A stretch of 64,000 nt of DNA from Paenibacillus fonticola DSM 21315 (GTDB lineage: Bacteria; Bacillota; Bacilli; Paenibacillales; Paenibacillaceae): NCBI RefSeq assembly GCF_000381905.1, contig NZ_KB907252.1, positions 171,528 to 235,527 on the forward strand, read 5' to 3'. Below are positions 8,098 through 15,589 of the stretch, piece after piece; the stretch's first letter is position 1; each line of letters begins with the position of its first letter. Position numbers and translations under genes: made by a program. Under the pieces are notes generated by a model. It saw nothing but the letters and a program-made list of their open reading frames with translations, was not told the origin of the DNA and searched no databases.

Positions 8098-8367
8098 TTA
8101 CTTTAATTTAATAGCAGGTATCATTTTTATGCTTTCCAAATCGTCAAAATCAAGTCGCCGTACCCCTTCTGGTATTGAAACTCTGCAGATTTGTACTCCA
8201 TTTCTGCATTGATTGCACCATATAGTTAGGTATCCTATGTTTGTCTCTTTATCACCTACATATACATACTCAATATCATTTTCTCTACAATCAGGACAAA
8301 CAAGGTTTTTTGTTAAATAATCACTTTTAGTGAACTCTATAATAAGCTGCATCCACTCATCTGTCAT
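8098..8367 (-). CDS. Zinc-ribbon immunity-like protein
   Basis: The protein is about 89 residues from the ATG at 8367, which has GGGGG upstream. It contains two CxxC pairs, VCPDCRE and WCNQCRN, about 30 residues apart, making a zinc ribbon that probably binds one Zn. The C-terminus (RLDFDDLESIKMIPAIKLK) is not recognised. Small zinc-ribbon proteins are a known immunity type in polymorphic toxin loci. It lies between the paralogue at 8518 and the acidic protein at 7526, all on one strand. Confidence 0.55.
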   Translation of the reverse strand: MTDEWMQLIIEFTKSDYLTKNLVCPDCRENDIEYVYVGDKETNIGYLTIWCNQCRNGVQICRVSIPEGVRRLDFDDLESIKMIPAIKLK

Positions 8368-8517
8368 TTTATTCCCCCATTCACAATTCTGTAAATCCTG
8401 GAACATAATGTCCAAGCGTTTTAACTAATGCCTTACCTTTACACTGATTCAGCTTTTCCCTTAGATACCCACTCAACTTCTCTATATTTTGCTTTGAAGT
8501 ACGCTTCCACAGATTTA

Positions 8518-9123
8518 CTAATCAGTCATCTTATTTTCATCTTCTAAAACAATAATCCTATAAGTTTCATCTTTGATGATTAGTTTATTACCAACAGCAA
8601 TGTCAATATCATCAAACCTTGCCTCGATAATGGTTTTCAGTTCATTCAGATCAGGTATTTTGTTGACAAATAAATAAAGATCATTGATTTTTAAACACTC
8701 CATGTCAATATCCATTTCTATTTTAGATATATCTTGATCTTTACGTTCAATGTTTTCGACTCTACAAATAATTTTGTCCCCATGATCCATACCTGCTTTA
8801 CCTTTACCAAACCGTCTTTCAAACTCCTCTTTCTCTTTTCGAGCGGCTTCTAATCCATAACGAGATATCAAAAATCCTTGTACTATTTCATAATCCATAC
8901 TAAAAAGTGAAGATAGCTCGTAATAGTTTGGCAGTCCTTCTTTGAAAATATGAACCAATTCACATATAAGGTCAACAAAATTGCTCTCCTTTATGAATCT
9001 CTCTAACTGACCCCTTTCGCCGTTCCCTAACCAGTCAATGTCATTTGAATCGTCTACAATCACTCCAATGAAATAAAGCTTAGCATATAGGAACTTTCTT
9101 TCCTCCCTATTATTTGGATACAT
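8518..9123 (-). CDS. Hypothetical protein, paralogue of the gene at 1847-2446, probable immunity protein
   Basis: From the preferred ATG at 9123 (GGGGGG upstream, identical in position to the paralogue) the protein has 201 residues. It shares MYPNNREERKFLYAK at the N-terminus, the FGKGKAGMDHGDKI motif and DIDMECLKINDLYLFVN with the gene at 1847. The N-terminal 80 residues differ more than the C-terminal 100. Diversification of that kind is common where immunity proteins track different toxin variants. No domain name can be given. Confidence 0.6.
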   Translation of the reverse strand: MYPNNREERKFLYAKLYFIGVIVDDSNDIDWLGNGERGQLERFIKESNFVDLICELVHIFKEGLPNYYELSSLFSMDYEIVQGFLISRYGLEAARKEKEEFERRFGKGKAGMDHGDKIICRVENIERKDQDISKIEMDIDMECLKINDLYLFVNKIPDLNELKTIIEARFDDIDIAVGNKLIIKDETYRIIVLEDENKMTD

Positions 9124-9275
9124 TAAAAATCCCCCCATTATCTTTGTATCTTCTTCCATAAATAACATATCAAGCCTAACATAATTCCCCTAACCTGCTA
9201 AGTCTTTTTTATTCTGATCTGTCTACGAATTGACGCTATGATTAAATCATCATAATTGCGATGAAGAGCTTAAAA

Positions 9276-9314
9276 AAAGCTCATTCCTACCTAAATACAG
9301 GTAGAAATAAGCTT
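9276..9314 (-). terminator. Rho-independent terminator
   Basis: The stem AAGCTCATTCCTACCT / ACAGGTAGAAATAAGCTT (with mismatches) is followed on the minus strand by CTTTTTTT. It ends the RHH / small ORF / DUF6809 transcript. Confidence 0.8.
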
Positions 9315-9359
9315 CTATTGATCTTTTATTTCTTAATAAAATATATTAAAGAGAATACC

Positions 9360-9647
9360 TTAATCACTTACTAACTCATTTTTGGCCGTATATACTTCTG
9401 TCATCATTAATGTACCAAGTTGAAATCCATGAATAAAGGAAACTTCAGCATACATTGAACCAGACCTACTTCGCAGATCAAGTAATTCTTCGAGCTGACT
9501 AAACTCTGTTGCCGATAACTTCTTCTCCCAAGTTTTTATGGCTTCGGATATTTTCCGGTTTAATGCACGGTATTCGGGATCAGTTGGCACAATCGTTTCT
9601 ACAGGGCGAATGTCTCCACAATATAACGCTTCTAAAATACTTCTCAT
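9360..9647 (-). CDS. DUF6809-like protein, copy 2
   Basis: This 95-residue protein starts at the ATG at 9647 with the same MRSILEALYCGDIRPVE start as copy 1 at 3413. A longer open frame to 9755 exists, but copy 1 has no equivalent and GAAGGGAAGAGG precedes the internal ATG. The two proteins differ at only a few positions. It is third in a probable operon after the ribbon-helix-helix gene (9788) and the 43-residue ORF (9664), with a terminator at 9276. Function is unknown; linkage to a DNA-binding protein suggests a small regulated module. Confidence 0.7.
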   Translation of the reverse strand: MRSILEALYCGDIRPVETIVPTDPEYRALNRKISEAIKTWEKKLSATEFSQLEELLDLRSRSGSMYAEVSFIHGFQLGTLMMTEVYTAKNELVSD

Positions 9648-9663
9648 TTTCCTCTTCCCTTCA

Positions 9664-9795
9664 TCAGGATTTACAGCTCCTTGAAAGAAGGACTGACACA
9701 TGATAAAGTAATTGTGCAGTCTGTCCATCAGGCAGCTGCGCTGTGGAAGTGGCAATTTCTTTTGCGAGAGTGCGCCACTTCCTTTGTTTATTCAT
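9664..9795 (-). CDS. Very small ORF (43 aa) between RHH and DUF6809 genes
   Basis: The frame starts MNKQRKWRTLAKEIATS and ends LLSRSCKS. Its ATG overlaps the stop of the ribbon-helix-helix gene (ATGAATAA), the classic sign of translational coupling. A related ORF with matching ends is present in copy 1 (3717). It may be a coupled small protein or simply a leader for the DUF6809 gene. Confidence 0.4.
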   Translation of the reverse strand: MNKQRKWRTLAKEIATSTAQLPDGQTAQLLYHVSVLLSRSCKS

Positions 9796-9967
9796 CTTCT
9801 TCTAGCCTCGCGATCCCCCGCCTTACAGCTTCGTTCTTTGTCACCTTATTTTTCTTAACGTAACGTTCAAGAATTTCATTATGCTTCTTATCTAGCCTCA
9901 CTGTAAGTCGTATTTCTTTAGGGTTATCTGAATATGGCCGACCAATCTTTTTGGTGATTCGTTTCAC
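9788..9967 (-). CDS. Ribbon-helix-helix (CopG/Arc-type) DNA-binding protein
   Basis: Below usual size limits, this 59-residue frame reads KKIGRPYSDNPKEIRLTVRLD, then KKHNEILERYVKKNKVTKNEAVRRGIARLEE. The IRLTVRLD strand followed by two basic helices is the standard ribbon-helix-helix fold of CopG-like regulators. The GTG at 9967 directly abuts the AGGAGG, so translation may start a few codons further in. It heads the small operon with 9664 and 9360. Such proteins often act as autorepressing antitoxins or plasmid-copy regulators; which applies is not known. Confidence 0.7.
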   Translation of the reverse strand: MKRITKKIGRPYSDNPKEIRLTVRLDKKHNEILERYVKKNKVTKNEAVRRGIARLEEDE

Positions 9968-10071
9968 CTCCTAGCTTAATTATTGGCTGACAATAATAAC
10001 ATATTAAATGTCTGCCATAAAGTCAAGAATACTTTCCTATACTGTAGCTTCCCCTTCATTTAGGAATATAA

Positions 10072-10113
10072 AAAGCTTATTCTTAACTCATATTCAAGTT
10101 GAGAATAAGCCTT
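10072..10113 (-). terminator. Rho-independent terminator
   Basis: The stem AAGCTTATTCTTAACTC / GTTGAGAATAAGCCTT has a CTTTTT run on the minus strand. It follows the pseudogene ending at 10135. Confidence 0.8.
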
Positions 10114-10134
10114 AATTATTATCAAATATATATT

Positions 10135-10320
10135 TCATTTATTATTATAATGGTTTCTCTTTTCTTCTAAATAGATATTGATTATTTCATAAAACTCCCT
10201 GGTATTAATATTATTATCATAGACGAACTCAATAAATGTATTCTCCTCATTTACTTCCACAAAACATGACCATGGGTTATATATGTTATTGGTTAAATGC
10301 CACCGTATTCATATCAAAGG
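10135..10320 (-). pseudogene. C-terminal fragment of an immunity-like gene
   Basis: One minus-strand frame gives about 55 residues without a start: RWHLTNNIYNPWSCFVEVN, then ENTFIEFVYDNNINTREFYE and a charged tail ending NHYNNK. It ends at a stop at 10135 that is followed by a proper terminator, so this is the true 3' end of a gene. The upstream part is gone; an ATG in another frame at about 10315 (MNTVAF) may mark a frameshift. The family is not recognised. Confidence 0.45.
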
Positions 10321-10362
10321 ACGAAAAAGACTACAACACGGGGTATATTTTCTGTACACAAA

Positions 10363-10407
10363 AAAAAGCTCATTCCTACTCTTAAAATAAGTTGGAAAAA
10401 GCTTTTG
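10363..10407 (-). terminator. Rho-independent terminator
   Basis: AAAAGCTCATTCCTACT pairs with AGTTGGAAAAAGCTTTT around a short loop, with eight T residues on the minus strand. The nearest upstream frame is the small fragment ending at 10560. Confidence 0.8.
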
Positions 10408-10559
10408 AAAGTTTATCAAGTGATTGAATCATTTAGCGTTGTTGGTTGTATTGTATGATCTTGTTGTCACTTTGTAAACCTACCTATTTCTCATTTTATT
10501 GATTGATTGGTTTACTCAATTCAGTGTGAAATTTTTATAAATTTAAAATATCCTTTATC

Positions 10560-10670
10560 TTATCCATAAGTAATGCACTTGGCTTCCTGTTCCGGGTCAT
10601 TACCAATAAATCCCACAGGGATTTCTTTCAAACAATTATAGAAATCTGAGCTGTTCATAATGATTTCCAT
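10560..10670 (-). pseudogene. Short gene fragment (36 codons)
   Basis: The frame reads MEIIMNSSDFYNCLKEIP then VGFIGNDPEQEAKCITYG and stops. In another frame the sequence goes on as MDKIKDILNL. This looks like the N-terminus of a small gene broken by a frameshift. The rest of the 350 bases between 10408 and 10767 shows nothing else. Confidence 0.25.
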
Positions 10671-10767
10671 ATGAAGTAGTTTTATAAATATCATTATAAG
10701 TTAATTAGAAATAATAAGTTATGCAGCCTATTGATATGAAAGTTTAACAACTCATATATTATCATCT

Positions 10768-11190
10768 CTATTGTAATTTTTTAAGAAACTCCCTACATAT
10801 TCTACCTGACATATTATCAATTGATGCCATTTTTCTCAATTTCTCCATAAGTTCATTGTTATTTATTATACAATCTTTATTATTATCATTAATTAAAAAT
10901 CTTAGAGAATCAATACACATTTCAAATAGTTCTTTGTCTGTTGTTTCAATAAGTGATAATATTATATTAATTTCTCTTGCATCATTTTCTTCTTCAAAGC
11001 AATATACTACTCTTTTTTGCCACTCTAACGACTTATCCATTATATTTTTTCCAAGCAATTCCCAATCTATTTCAGAAAATTTTTCCAATAAGGTCATTGC
11101 ATCATTTACTCCAACATCATACCAATAATCATCTGATGCATTCTCTCCAGACATTTCAGTTATTAATTTGTCAAATTCTTCATATTTCAT
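10768..11190 (-). CDS. Probable immunity protein for the EndoU module
   Basis: The 140-residue, all-helical protein starts 13 bases after the stop of the broken EndoU toxin, with GTGGGGG upstream of its ATG. This toxin-then-immunity order with a tiny gap is the standard layout. Paired helices (WQKRVVYCFEEENDAREINI, then DKELFEMCIDSLRFLINDN) resemble HEAT-type repeats used by several immunity families. It is intact while its toxin is not, as expected if immunity is still selected. The pairing is inferred from position. Confidence 0.65.
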   Translation of the reverse strand: MKYEEFDKLITEMSGENASDDYWYDVGVNDAMTLLEKFSEIDWELLGKNIMDKSLEWQKRVVYCFEEENDAREINIILSLIETTDKELFEMCIDSLRFLINDNNKDCIINNNELMEKLRKMASIDNMSGRICREFLKKLQ

Positions 11191-11203
11191 AAATTTACCC
11201 CCA

Positions 11204-11957
11204 CTAATTTATTGGATCAAATCCTGGCGTTGGTTTACCTCCCACCGGATATCCAGCAGTAATGTTTTTGCCTTCTTTAATAACATCTATTTCAACACCA
11301 TCTATAGTACCGTTATGCAAAGTTGTAGTTACCCCATCTGAAGTACGACTTCCAACTGCTGGCGTATCGCCAATTTTCTTTATAGTGCTTATAATTTTCT
11401 CATCACTCCATGAATCAGGAAATAGTGTGCTTTTTTAAGTTTTGCGAGAGTTCCATCTGAAAACTGATGATAAAATTGAACAAATTTAGTTCTATCTAGA
11501 TTCTCCCTGAGAACTTCTACTGCATAATTAGGGTTTGCACCATTTACCACATTAGGAGAATGCCCCCTCTAAGTTTACCTGGTATTCTCTCTCCCCCTAA
11601 TATTTTTTGCTCCATCTCTGGTGATAAGTAAGATTCACTAGCTTCACCCGTCCCCTTAATTTTTGGTTTCAATACATTATTCATTCCACCATCCAACGCA
11701 TCAATATTTCGCGCATATACCGCCAAGTCACCGGATTTTAGTGCGGATTTTATTACCTGCCTAATCTCTAGTGCTCCCACCACAGTGCCCGCTACATTTA
11801 CGAAATCCTGATTCATCCACAAAACGGTAGGGTCAGTGTAGTATTCCCCATCATTTAAATCATTTTTCTTTTGTATGTTAATACCTATATCCACTGCCGC
11901 GAGAGATAACATGAGCAGCGAGCCTCCCCCGGTGAAGATCTGGATAGCCCCTCAAGA
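11204..11957 (-). pseudogene. Displaced toxin tip: pretoxin linker plus EndoU nuclease, two frameshifts
   Basis: Three consecutive frames join into one protein. The first (11544-11957) holds a hydrophobic pretoxin segment and KILGGERIPGKLRG. A shift at the C5 run 11563-11567 leads into GGHSPNVVNGANPNYAVEV, the start of an EndoU-type ribonuclease domain with its catalytic histidine. A second shift at the T6 run 11431-11436 leads into DEKIISTIKKIGDTPAV, then GSRTSDG, and the ending ITAGYPVGGKPTPGFDPIN typical of EndoU. Both shifts are single-base losses in homopolymers. There is no start codon or hub domain, so it is an orphan tip. Its immunity gene follows at 10768. Confidence 0.7.
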
Positions 11958-11963
11958 GAAAGA

Positions 11964-11994
11964 AACCTTGACAGGCATGAAGCCAGTCAAGGTT
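11964..11994 (-). terminator. Rho-independent terminator
   Basis: A perfect 9-bp stem AACCTTGAC / GTCAAGGTT lies about 90 bases after the immunity gene ending at 12082, followed on the minus strand by TTTCTTTCTC. Confidence 0.65.
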
Positions 11995-12081
11995 CAATTA
12001 CATTAACAACAAGCAGAGTAGTCGCATTCTAACCGGAGCGTCTTTTATCTGACTAACACCATTCAATAGTGTTTTACACGA

Positions 12082-12522
12082 CTAATTTATGATACCTTCT
12101 TGATACTTTAATCTCAGTTCATGAAACGGAAACCTTTTAGCCCCTCCCAACCCTTTATCATCGACGATAACCATATTATCTCTTCTAATCATTACAGGGG
12201 TATCTCCGTTTGATTCCAATAAGCACTCACCATTTAATCTAGTCATAATGCTTCCTACGAATTTCATTAATTCATTTATTCCGTTAGAATGATCGCTATA
12301 GATATCAAACCACATTTTATACTTGAAATTCAAACCATAATCTTCACTTCGAAATTTCACACTATCACCACCTTCTGTAATACTAACATTAAATCCATCA
12401 GTTATTACTTCAAGTTCTACATCGGAGTCAGTTATTATCTCTCCATTACGCAATATTTCAGTAACTATTCTTTTAAAATGATCAAAATCATAATCTCCAG
12501 CCAAAAAGAACAAATAAAACAT
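12082..12522 (-). CDS. Immunity protein for the CdiA_C-type toxin (SitI3-like)
   Basis: The 146-residue protein starts 15 bases after the toxin module's stop, with TGGAGGAG upstream. It begins MFYLFFLAGDYDFDHFKRIV and has the beta-rich pattern with VMIRRDN near residue 112 that I associate with SitI3-like immunity proteins. It would bind and block the tRNase domain encoded at 12538. The N-terminal hydrophobic stretch is short and followed by acidic residues, so it is probably not a signal peptide. The family call is tentative; the pairing with the toxin is well supported by position. Confidence 0.65.
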   Translation of the reverse strand: MFYLFFLAGDYDFDHFKRIVTEILRNGEIITDSDVELEVITDGFNVSITEGGDSVKFRSEDYGLNFKYKMWFDIYSDHSNGINELMKFVGSIMTRLNGECLLESNGDTPVMIRRDNMVIVDDKGLGGAKRFPFHELRLKYQEGIIN

Positions 12523-12537
12523 ATTACTCCTCCAATT

Positions 12538-13140
12538 CTATGGATAAAGCCTAATTACTTTCCCATCTTTAATGATGAGTAATTCTTCTAGTGTATCTAT
12601 TTTATATTCTTTAAACTGTTTAGCTACATCATCAACTGATCCTGAAAAATCGTCCAAATTAATAACAATTCGGCTTGCTTGTTTTTCAGTTTTTCCTTTT
12701 ACAGTATCCCAAATATTCCTTACAGGTGTATTCGCTTTAGGTGAGTAGCAGTCAAATGCTTTGCCATCTATTAAAAAGTCTGGACTAGAGGTTTTTTTAA
12801 TTCCAAAACCATTACCACCTTTTGTATCAGGTAACATCTTAATATCATAACCTTTGCTGGCTAAAAAATCTGCTGCTTCATTTTGTAGTTCTTTCGGCCG
12901 AGGATCGTTAGGGTCAGGCTTTTCATACTTCCCTTTAGGTTTACCGCCTGTTGGTAAAGTTCTTAAAGTTATATCTTCTCCGTTATGATACAATCCAAGC
13001 TCTTTCTCCCTTGAGAGAAATTCATTGAAGTTAGATGCTTCGCGTGCTTTTCTACTATCTTCGATATTTCGCAGTACCTGTTCCTTATCGTATTTCGGAT
13101 CACCTTTACCCGTCCCCTTAGGATTATCTAAATAAGTTCT
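12538..13140 (-). CDS. Displaced toxin tip: CdiA_C-like tRNase module, no start codon
   Basis: An open frame runs from 13140 to 12538. It begins LDNPKGTGKGDPKYDKEQ, echoing the ADPTGTGEG linker of the intact effector, and then has a helix-rich stretch. The last 110 residues match the CdiA C-terminal tRNase type: ELQNEAADFLASKGYDIKML, then SPDFLIDGKAFDCYSP, then KTEKQASRIVINLD. This catalytic domain appears intact. It has no hub, no export signal and no good start codon; the first TTG or ATG-like start near 12993 lacks a ribosome site. It is an orphan tip usable only if recombined into a hub gene. Immunity follows at 12082. Confidence 0.7.
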   Translation of the reverse strand, partial: RTYLDNPKGTGKGDPKYDKEQVLRNIEDSRKAREASNFNEFLSREKELGLYHNGEDITLRTLPTGGKPKGKYEKPDPNDPRPKELQNEAADFLASKGYDIKMLPDTKGGNGFGIKKTSSPDFLIDGKAFDCYSPKANTPVRNIWDTVKGKTEKQASRIVINLDDFSGSVDDVAKQFKEYKIDTLEELLIIKDGKVIRLYP

Positions 13141-13198
13141 TTATAATAGGATGGCAGTTTATTTAACCACCACCCATTATGATTAACTAGCCATTGTT

Positions 13199-13580
13199 TT
13201 AGGTTGATCTGGCATTATATAAACCGTTATAGTAAGCATAGAACACAGGATTTCGAGGAATTTTACTTCCCTTACAAACTTGGACTTGTTGGACAGCTAA
13301 GTTGTAAAAGACATCATATAGCTTTCGATTCCCTTGTTTTGTTTTCTTCATCGTTTCCTTACCGCCCGAACCCATTTTAATTGGAGCTATTCCTGCATAT
13401 CTGGCGAGTTTATCAGAATTAGCGAACCGATGAATGTCACCAATTTCTTTAATAAAAGCGGAGGAAGTAACAGTATCTATCCCTTGCATAGTCTCAAGCT
13501 GCATACCTAACATTTTAATTGTTACTTTTAACTCTTTATCTACCTTCTTGATTTCCTGCTTCTTAAAGCGAATATCTCGA
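13199..13580 (-). pseudogene. IS110-family transposase fragment
   Basis: The frame contains the C-terminal transposase_20 pattern of IS110/IS116/IS902 enzymes: METMQGID-like TMQGIDTVTSSAFIKEIGD, then FANSDKLARYAGIAPIKMGS, then KKTKQGNRKLYDVFYNLA. The N-terminal DEDD catalytic domain is missing, and the C-terminus is cut after NPVFYAYYNG. The open frame continues upstream to 13690, but those residues are read through a terminator hairpin and are not transposase. It is a dead remnant wedged between two toxin-immunity cassettes. Confidence 0.8.
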
Positions 13581-13590
13581 ACAACAAAAA

Positions 13591-13630
13591 ACAAGCCAAT
13601 TATGGTAGTATCTGACCATAATCGACCTGT
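13591..13630 (-). terminator. Rho-independent terminator, homologous to 15477-15516
   Basis: ACAAGCCAATTATGGT pairs with ACCATAATCGACCTGT, followed on the minus strand by GTTTTTTGTTG. The hairpin is nearly the same sequence as the one at 15477 after the intact effector operon. It would end the transcript of the SUKH immunity gene. Confidence 0.75.
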
Positions 13631-13794
13631 TCGTTGTAACGAAAAACCGTTATTTAGGTGAAAAAGTTCAAGCATCTTATGTGCGTACAACCGAAATGGA
13701 GAGTCTTTATACGGGTATTACATGGGTGAGATGTGTTATTGGTTGAATGATCGGTTTATTCGGCACTGGGTAGCCTGCCGTTTTCCTTTTGTTG

Positions 13795-14502
13795 TTACTC
13801 AAACCCAATGGTAATCCATTCATCCACATAGTCCCAAAAGTTAATATTATACTCTGGTTGATCTTTTGCTGACCATAAAGTTGCATTATCATCTTCACAT
13901 TTTTTAAAATCTATAGCTATATAAGTTCCCATCCCATTACTAAAAAAACCAAAGGAAGATTCCAAACCAATTTGTAATGGTTCTTCTAAATCATCAATAA
14001 TACTCCAATCAAATTCATCATCACCCAAATAAACAACATCTTCTAGAGCCACTAACCCCATAGAGCCACTCGCATAATAATAAAATCCGTTGTGTAGTTT
14101 TTCATAAAACGTTCTAATGGAAGAAGGGGTTTTTAACCATGATTCTTTAAGTGGTTCATTATCAATACCCTCCAAAGGATTTCTTCCTTCGTAATACAGT
14201 ACCTTACCCTGTCGGTTCTTAATGGTGTATAGAATAGAGTACCTATGGTTTATATCCATCAACTCAATATTAACTAGGTAATCATTTAGATATGATATAG
14301 TATTTCTTAGTTCAGTTGCTAAATTTATATTCCAGATTTCTAGCAAGGATTTAATTCTCATTTTAATCTCTTTATGTCTAAAAACCTCATACCAAGCAGG
14401 GGGAAGTGAGTCTATTTTATCAACTTCATCATTTGGAACAAGTCTTACATATCCATCTTTTTTCAAGGTATATTTTTTTAAGTAATCAAGTTTCCGTTCC
14501 AT
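13795..14502 (-). CDS. SUKH (SMI1/KNR4)-type immunity protein
   Basis: The 235-residue protein starts five bases after the end of the broken HNH toxin module, with AAGGGGAGG upstream. The middle reads TPSSIRTFYEKLHNGFYYYA, then SGSMGLVALEDVVYLGD, the N-G...G.hGl..LedV pattern of SUKH-domain proteins. Ending strands (TYIAIDFKK...W) also fit. SUKH proteins are the commonest immunity fold against bacterial nuclease toxins, including HNH types. The gene is intact though its toxin is broken. Confidence 0.7.
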   Translation of the reverse strand: MERKLDYLKKYTLKKDGYVRLVPNDEVDKIDSLPPAWYEVFRHKEIKMRIKSLLEIWNINLATELRNTISYLNDYLVNIELMDINHRYSILYTIKNRQGKVLYYEGRNPLEGIDNEPLKESWLKTPSSIRTFYEKLHNGFYYYASGSMGLVALEDVVYLGDDEFDWSIIDDLEEPLQIGLESSFGFFSNGMGTYIAIDFKKCEDDNATLWSAKDQPEYNINFWDYVDEWITIGFE

Positions 14503-14507
14503 TGTAT

Positions 14508-15325
14508 TTAGTCCTCCCCTTTATCATTATTCTTTTTATTTCGTTCATTAAAATCATCAATTTGTTTTTGTAATTTCCTTTCCATCTCTTTTTCTTTTCC
14601 ATCATTTCTTTTCTAAATTTAGGGTCAACCTCAATCTCACCTTCTTTTCCCTTCTTATAATGCGTCCATTCCTCAAAAGTTTTATCTTGTTTAGAGCCAT
14701 TCGCCGCTCTACTTAACCATTCATGTTTTCTGAATTATTTAAAATCTCAAGTTGTTGTCTCTCTGTCAGTTTTCCAAAACCTTCCATTCTAGTAATATTA
14801 TCCATAGATACAATATGATCAGGTTCTAGTCTTTTTATAACAATTTTACCAGGAAGATCGTCAAATGGTATTTGAATTCCTTCATTCACTTTATCTCGAA
14901 GTTCTGGAGTTGGTGTCTTCCCTCTTAACTTTTTATATTGTTCATCTGATATCCTTCAATCCCCGTACCGATGCGGTGTTCCAATATCACCCGTAGGATC
15001 TGCCCCCATTGTTGCTCTCTTCTCCGCCTCCTCCTCCAATTCCTTCATAACCTTCTCATAATTAATCTGCACTTCGGTTTTACGTGGAATTTTTTCGGGC
15101 ATCAATTTCTCGAAGAGATTAATATCATCTGGAATCAGTGCACCATCTGCTGGCGAGAGTTCCCTTCCCCTGAACATTCGAGCAAATTGACTGCCTACTG
15201 CCGCTAAGTCCTTCAGGCTCTCTTTAAAGCCTTCTTCTACATTCTTTACTCCTTGTTTTAGCCATGCTGTAGAAGGACCGATTGCTTTTTGGACAAGCCC
15301 ATTTGCTTTCTGGAATTCATTATGG
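14508..15325 (-). pseudogene. Displaced toxin tip: effector linker plus HNH nuclease, broken
   Basis: From 15325 to 14990 the frame repeats the linker of the intact effector at about 90% nucleotide identity: FQKANGLVQKAIG, then AWLKQGVK and TEVQINYEKVMKELEEEAEK to GADPTG. A TGA at 14956-14958 interrupts it. The same frame then gives a nuclease with EPDHIVSMDNITRMEGFGKL and, after a one-base loss near 14717, NGLSRAANGSKQDKTFEEW. This DHI...NxxGLSxxxNxSK pattern is a known HNH/EndoVII-fold toxin type. The hub part is absent. The junction with unrelated sequence at FQKANG marks a recombination end. Confidence 0.75.
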
Positions 15326-15476
15326 GCACTTACAAGAAAGAACACCCAAATGCCTGAAAAGCCTTCTGACGTTCTCACAGCCATCGAGAACCGCCCAACA
15401 GACAGGGAGGAGGGGCGGCGTTTTTACAGTTGCGTAGCATTTTGAAAATCCTATGAGAAAGCGAACATAACAAAAA

Positions 15477-15516
15477 ACAGGTCAATCATGGTGGTTTCTG
15501 ACCATAATCGACCTGT
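15477..15516 (-). terminator. Rho-independent terminator of the effector operon
   Basis: ACAGGTCAATCATGGT pairs with ACCATAATCGACCTGT with two mismatches, followed on the minus strand by GTTTTTTG. It lies 75 bases after the AHH immunity gene and is the natural end of the long minus-strand gene set. Confidence 0.8.
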
Positions 15517-15589
15517 TCAATGTAATAGAGTAGCGTTCAACTTATATTATTCGACAAAAAGAGGATACACAAAACTATTGACAGACCCG

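Larger units (their letters stand above)
9360..9812. repeat. Duplicated block, copy 2 (partner 3413-3835)
   Basis: This is the more complete copy of the duplicated DUF6809 block. It continues into an intact ribbon-helix-helix gene, whereas copy 1 keeps only that gene's last codons. The comparison shows copy 1 is the deleted one. Confidence 0.75.

Noticed and set aside
15470..15540. Second IS110 remnant suggested by identity with the IS110 frame at 13590-13640
   Set aside because: The shared stretch is a terminator hairpin in both places, with a T run on the minus strand. The apparent transposase residues at 13600-13690 are just read-through of that hairpin.
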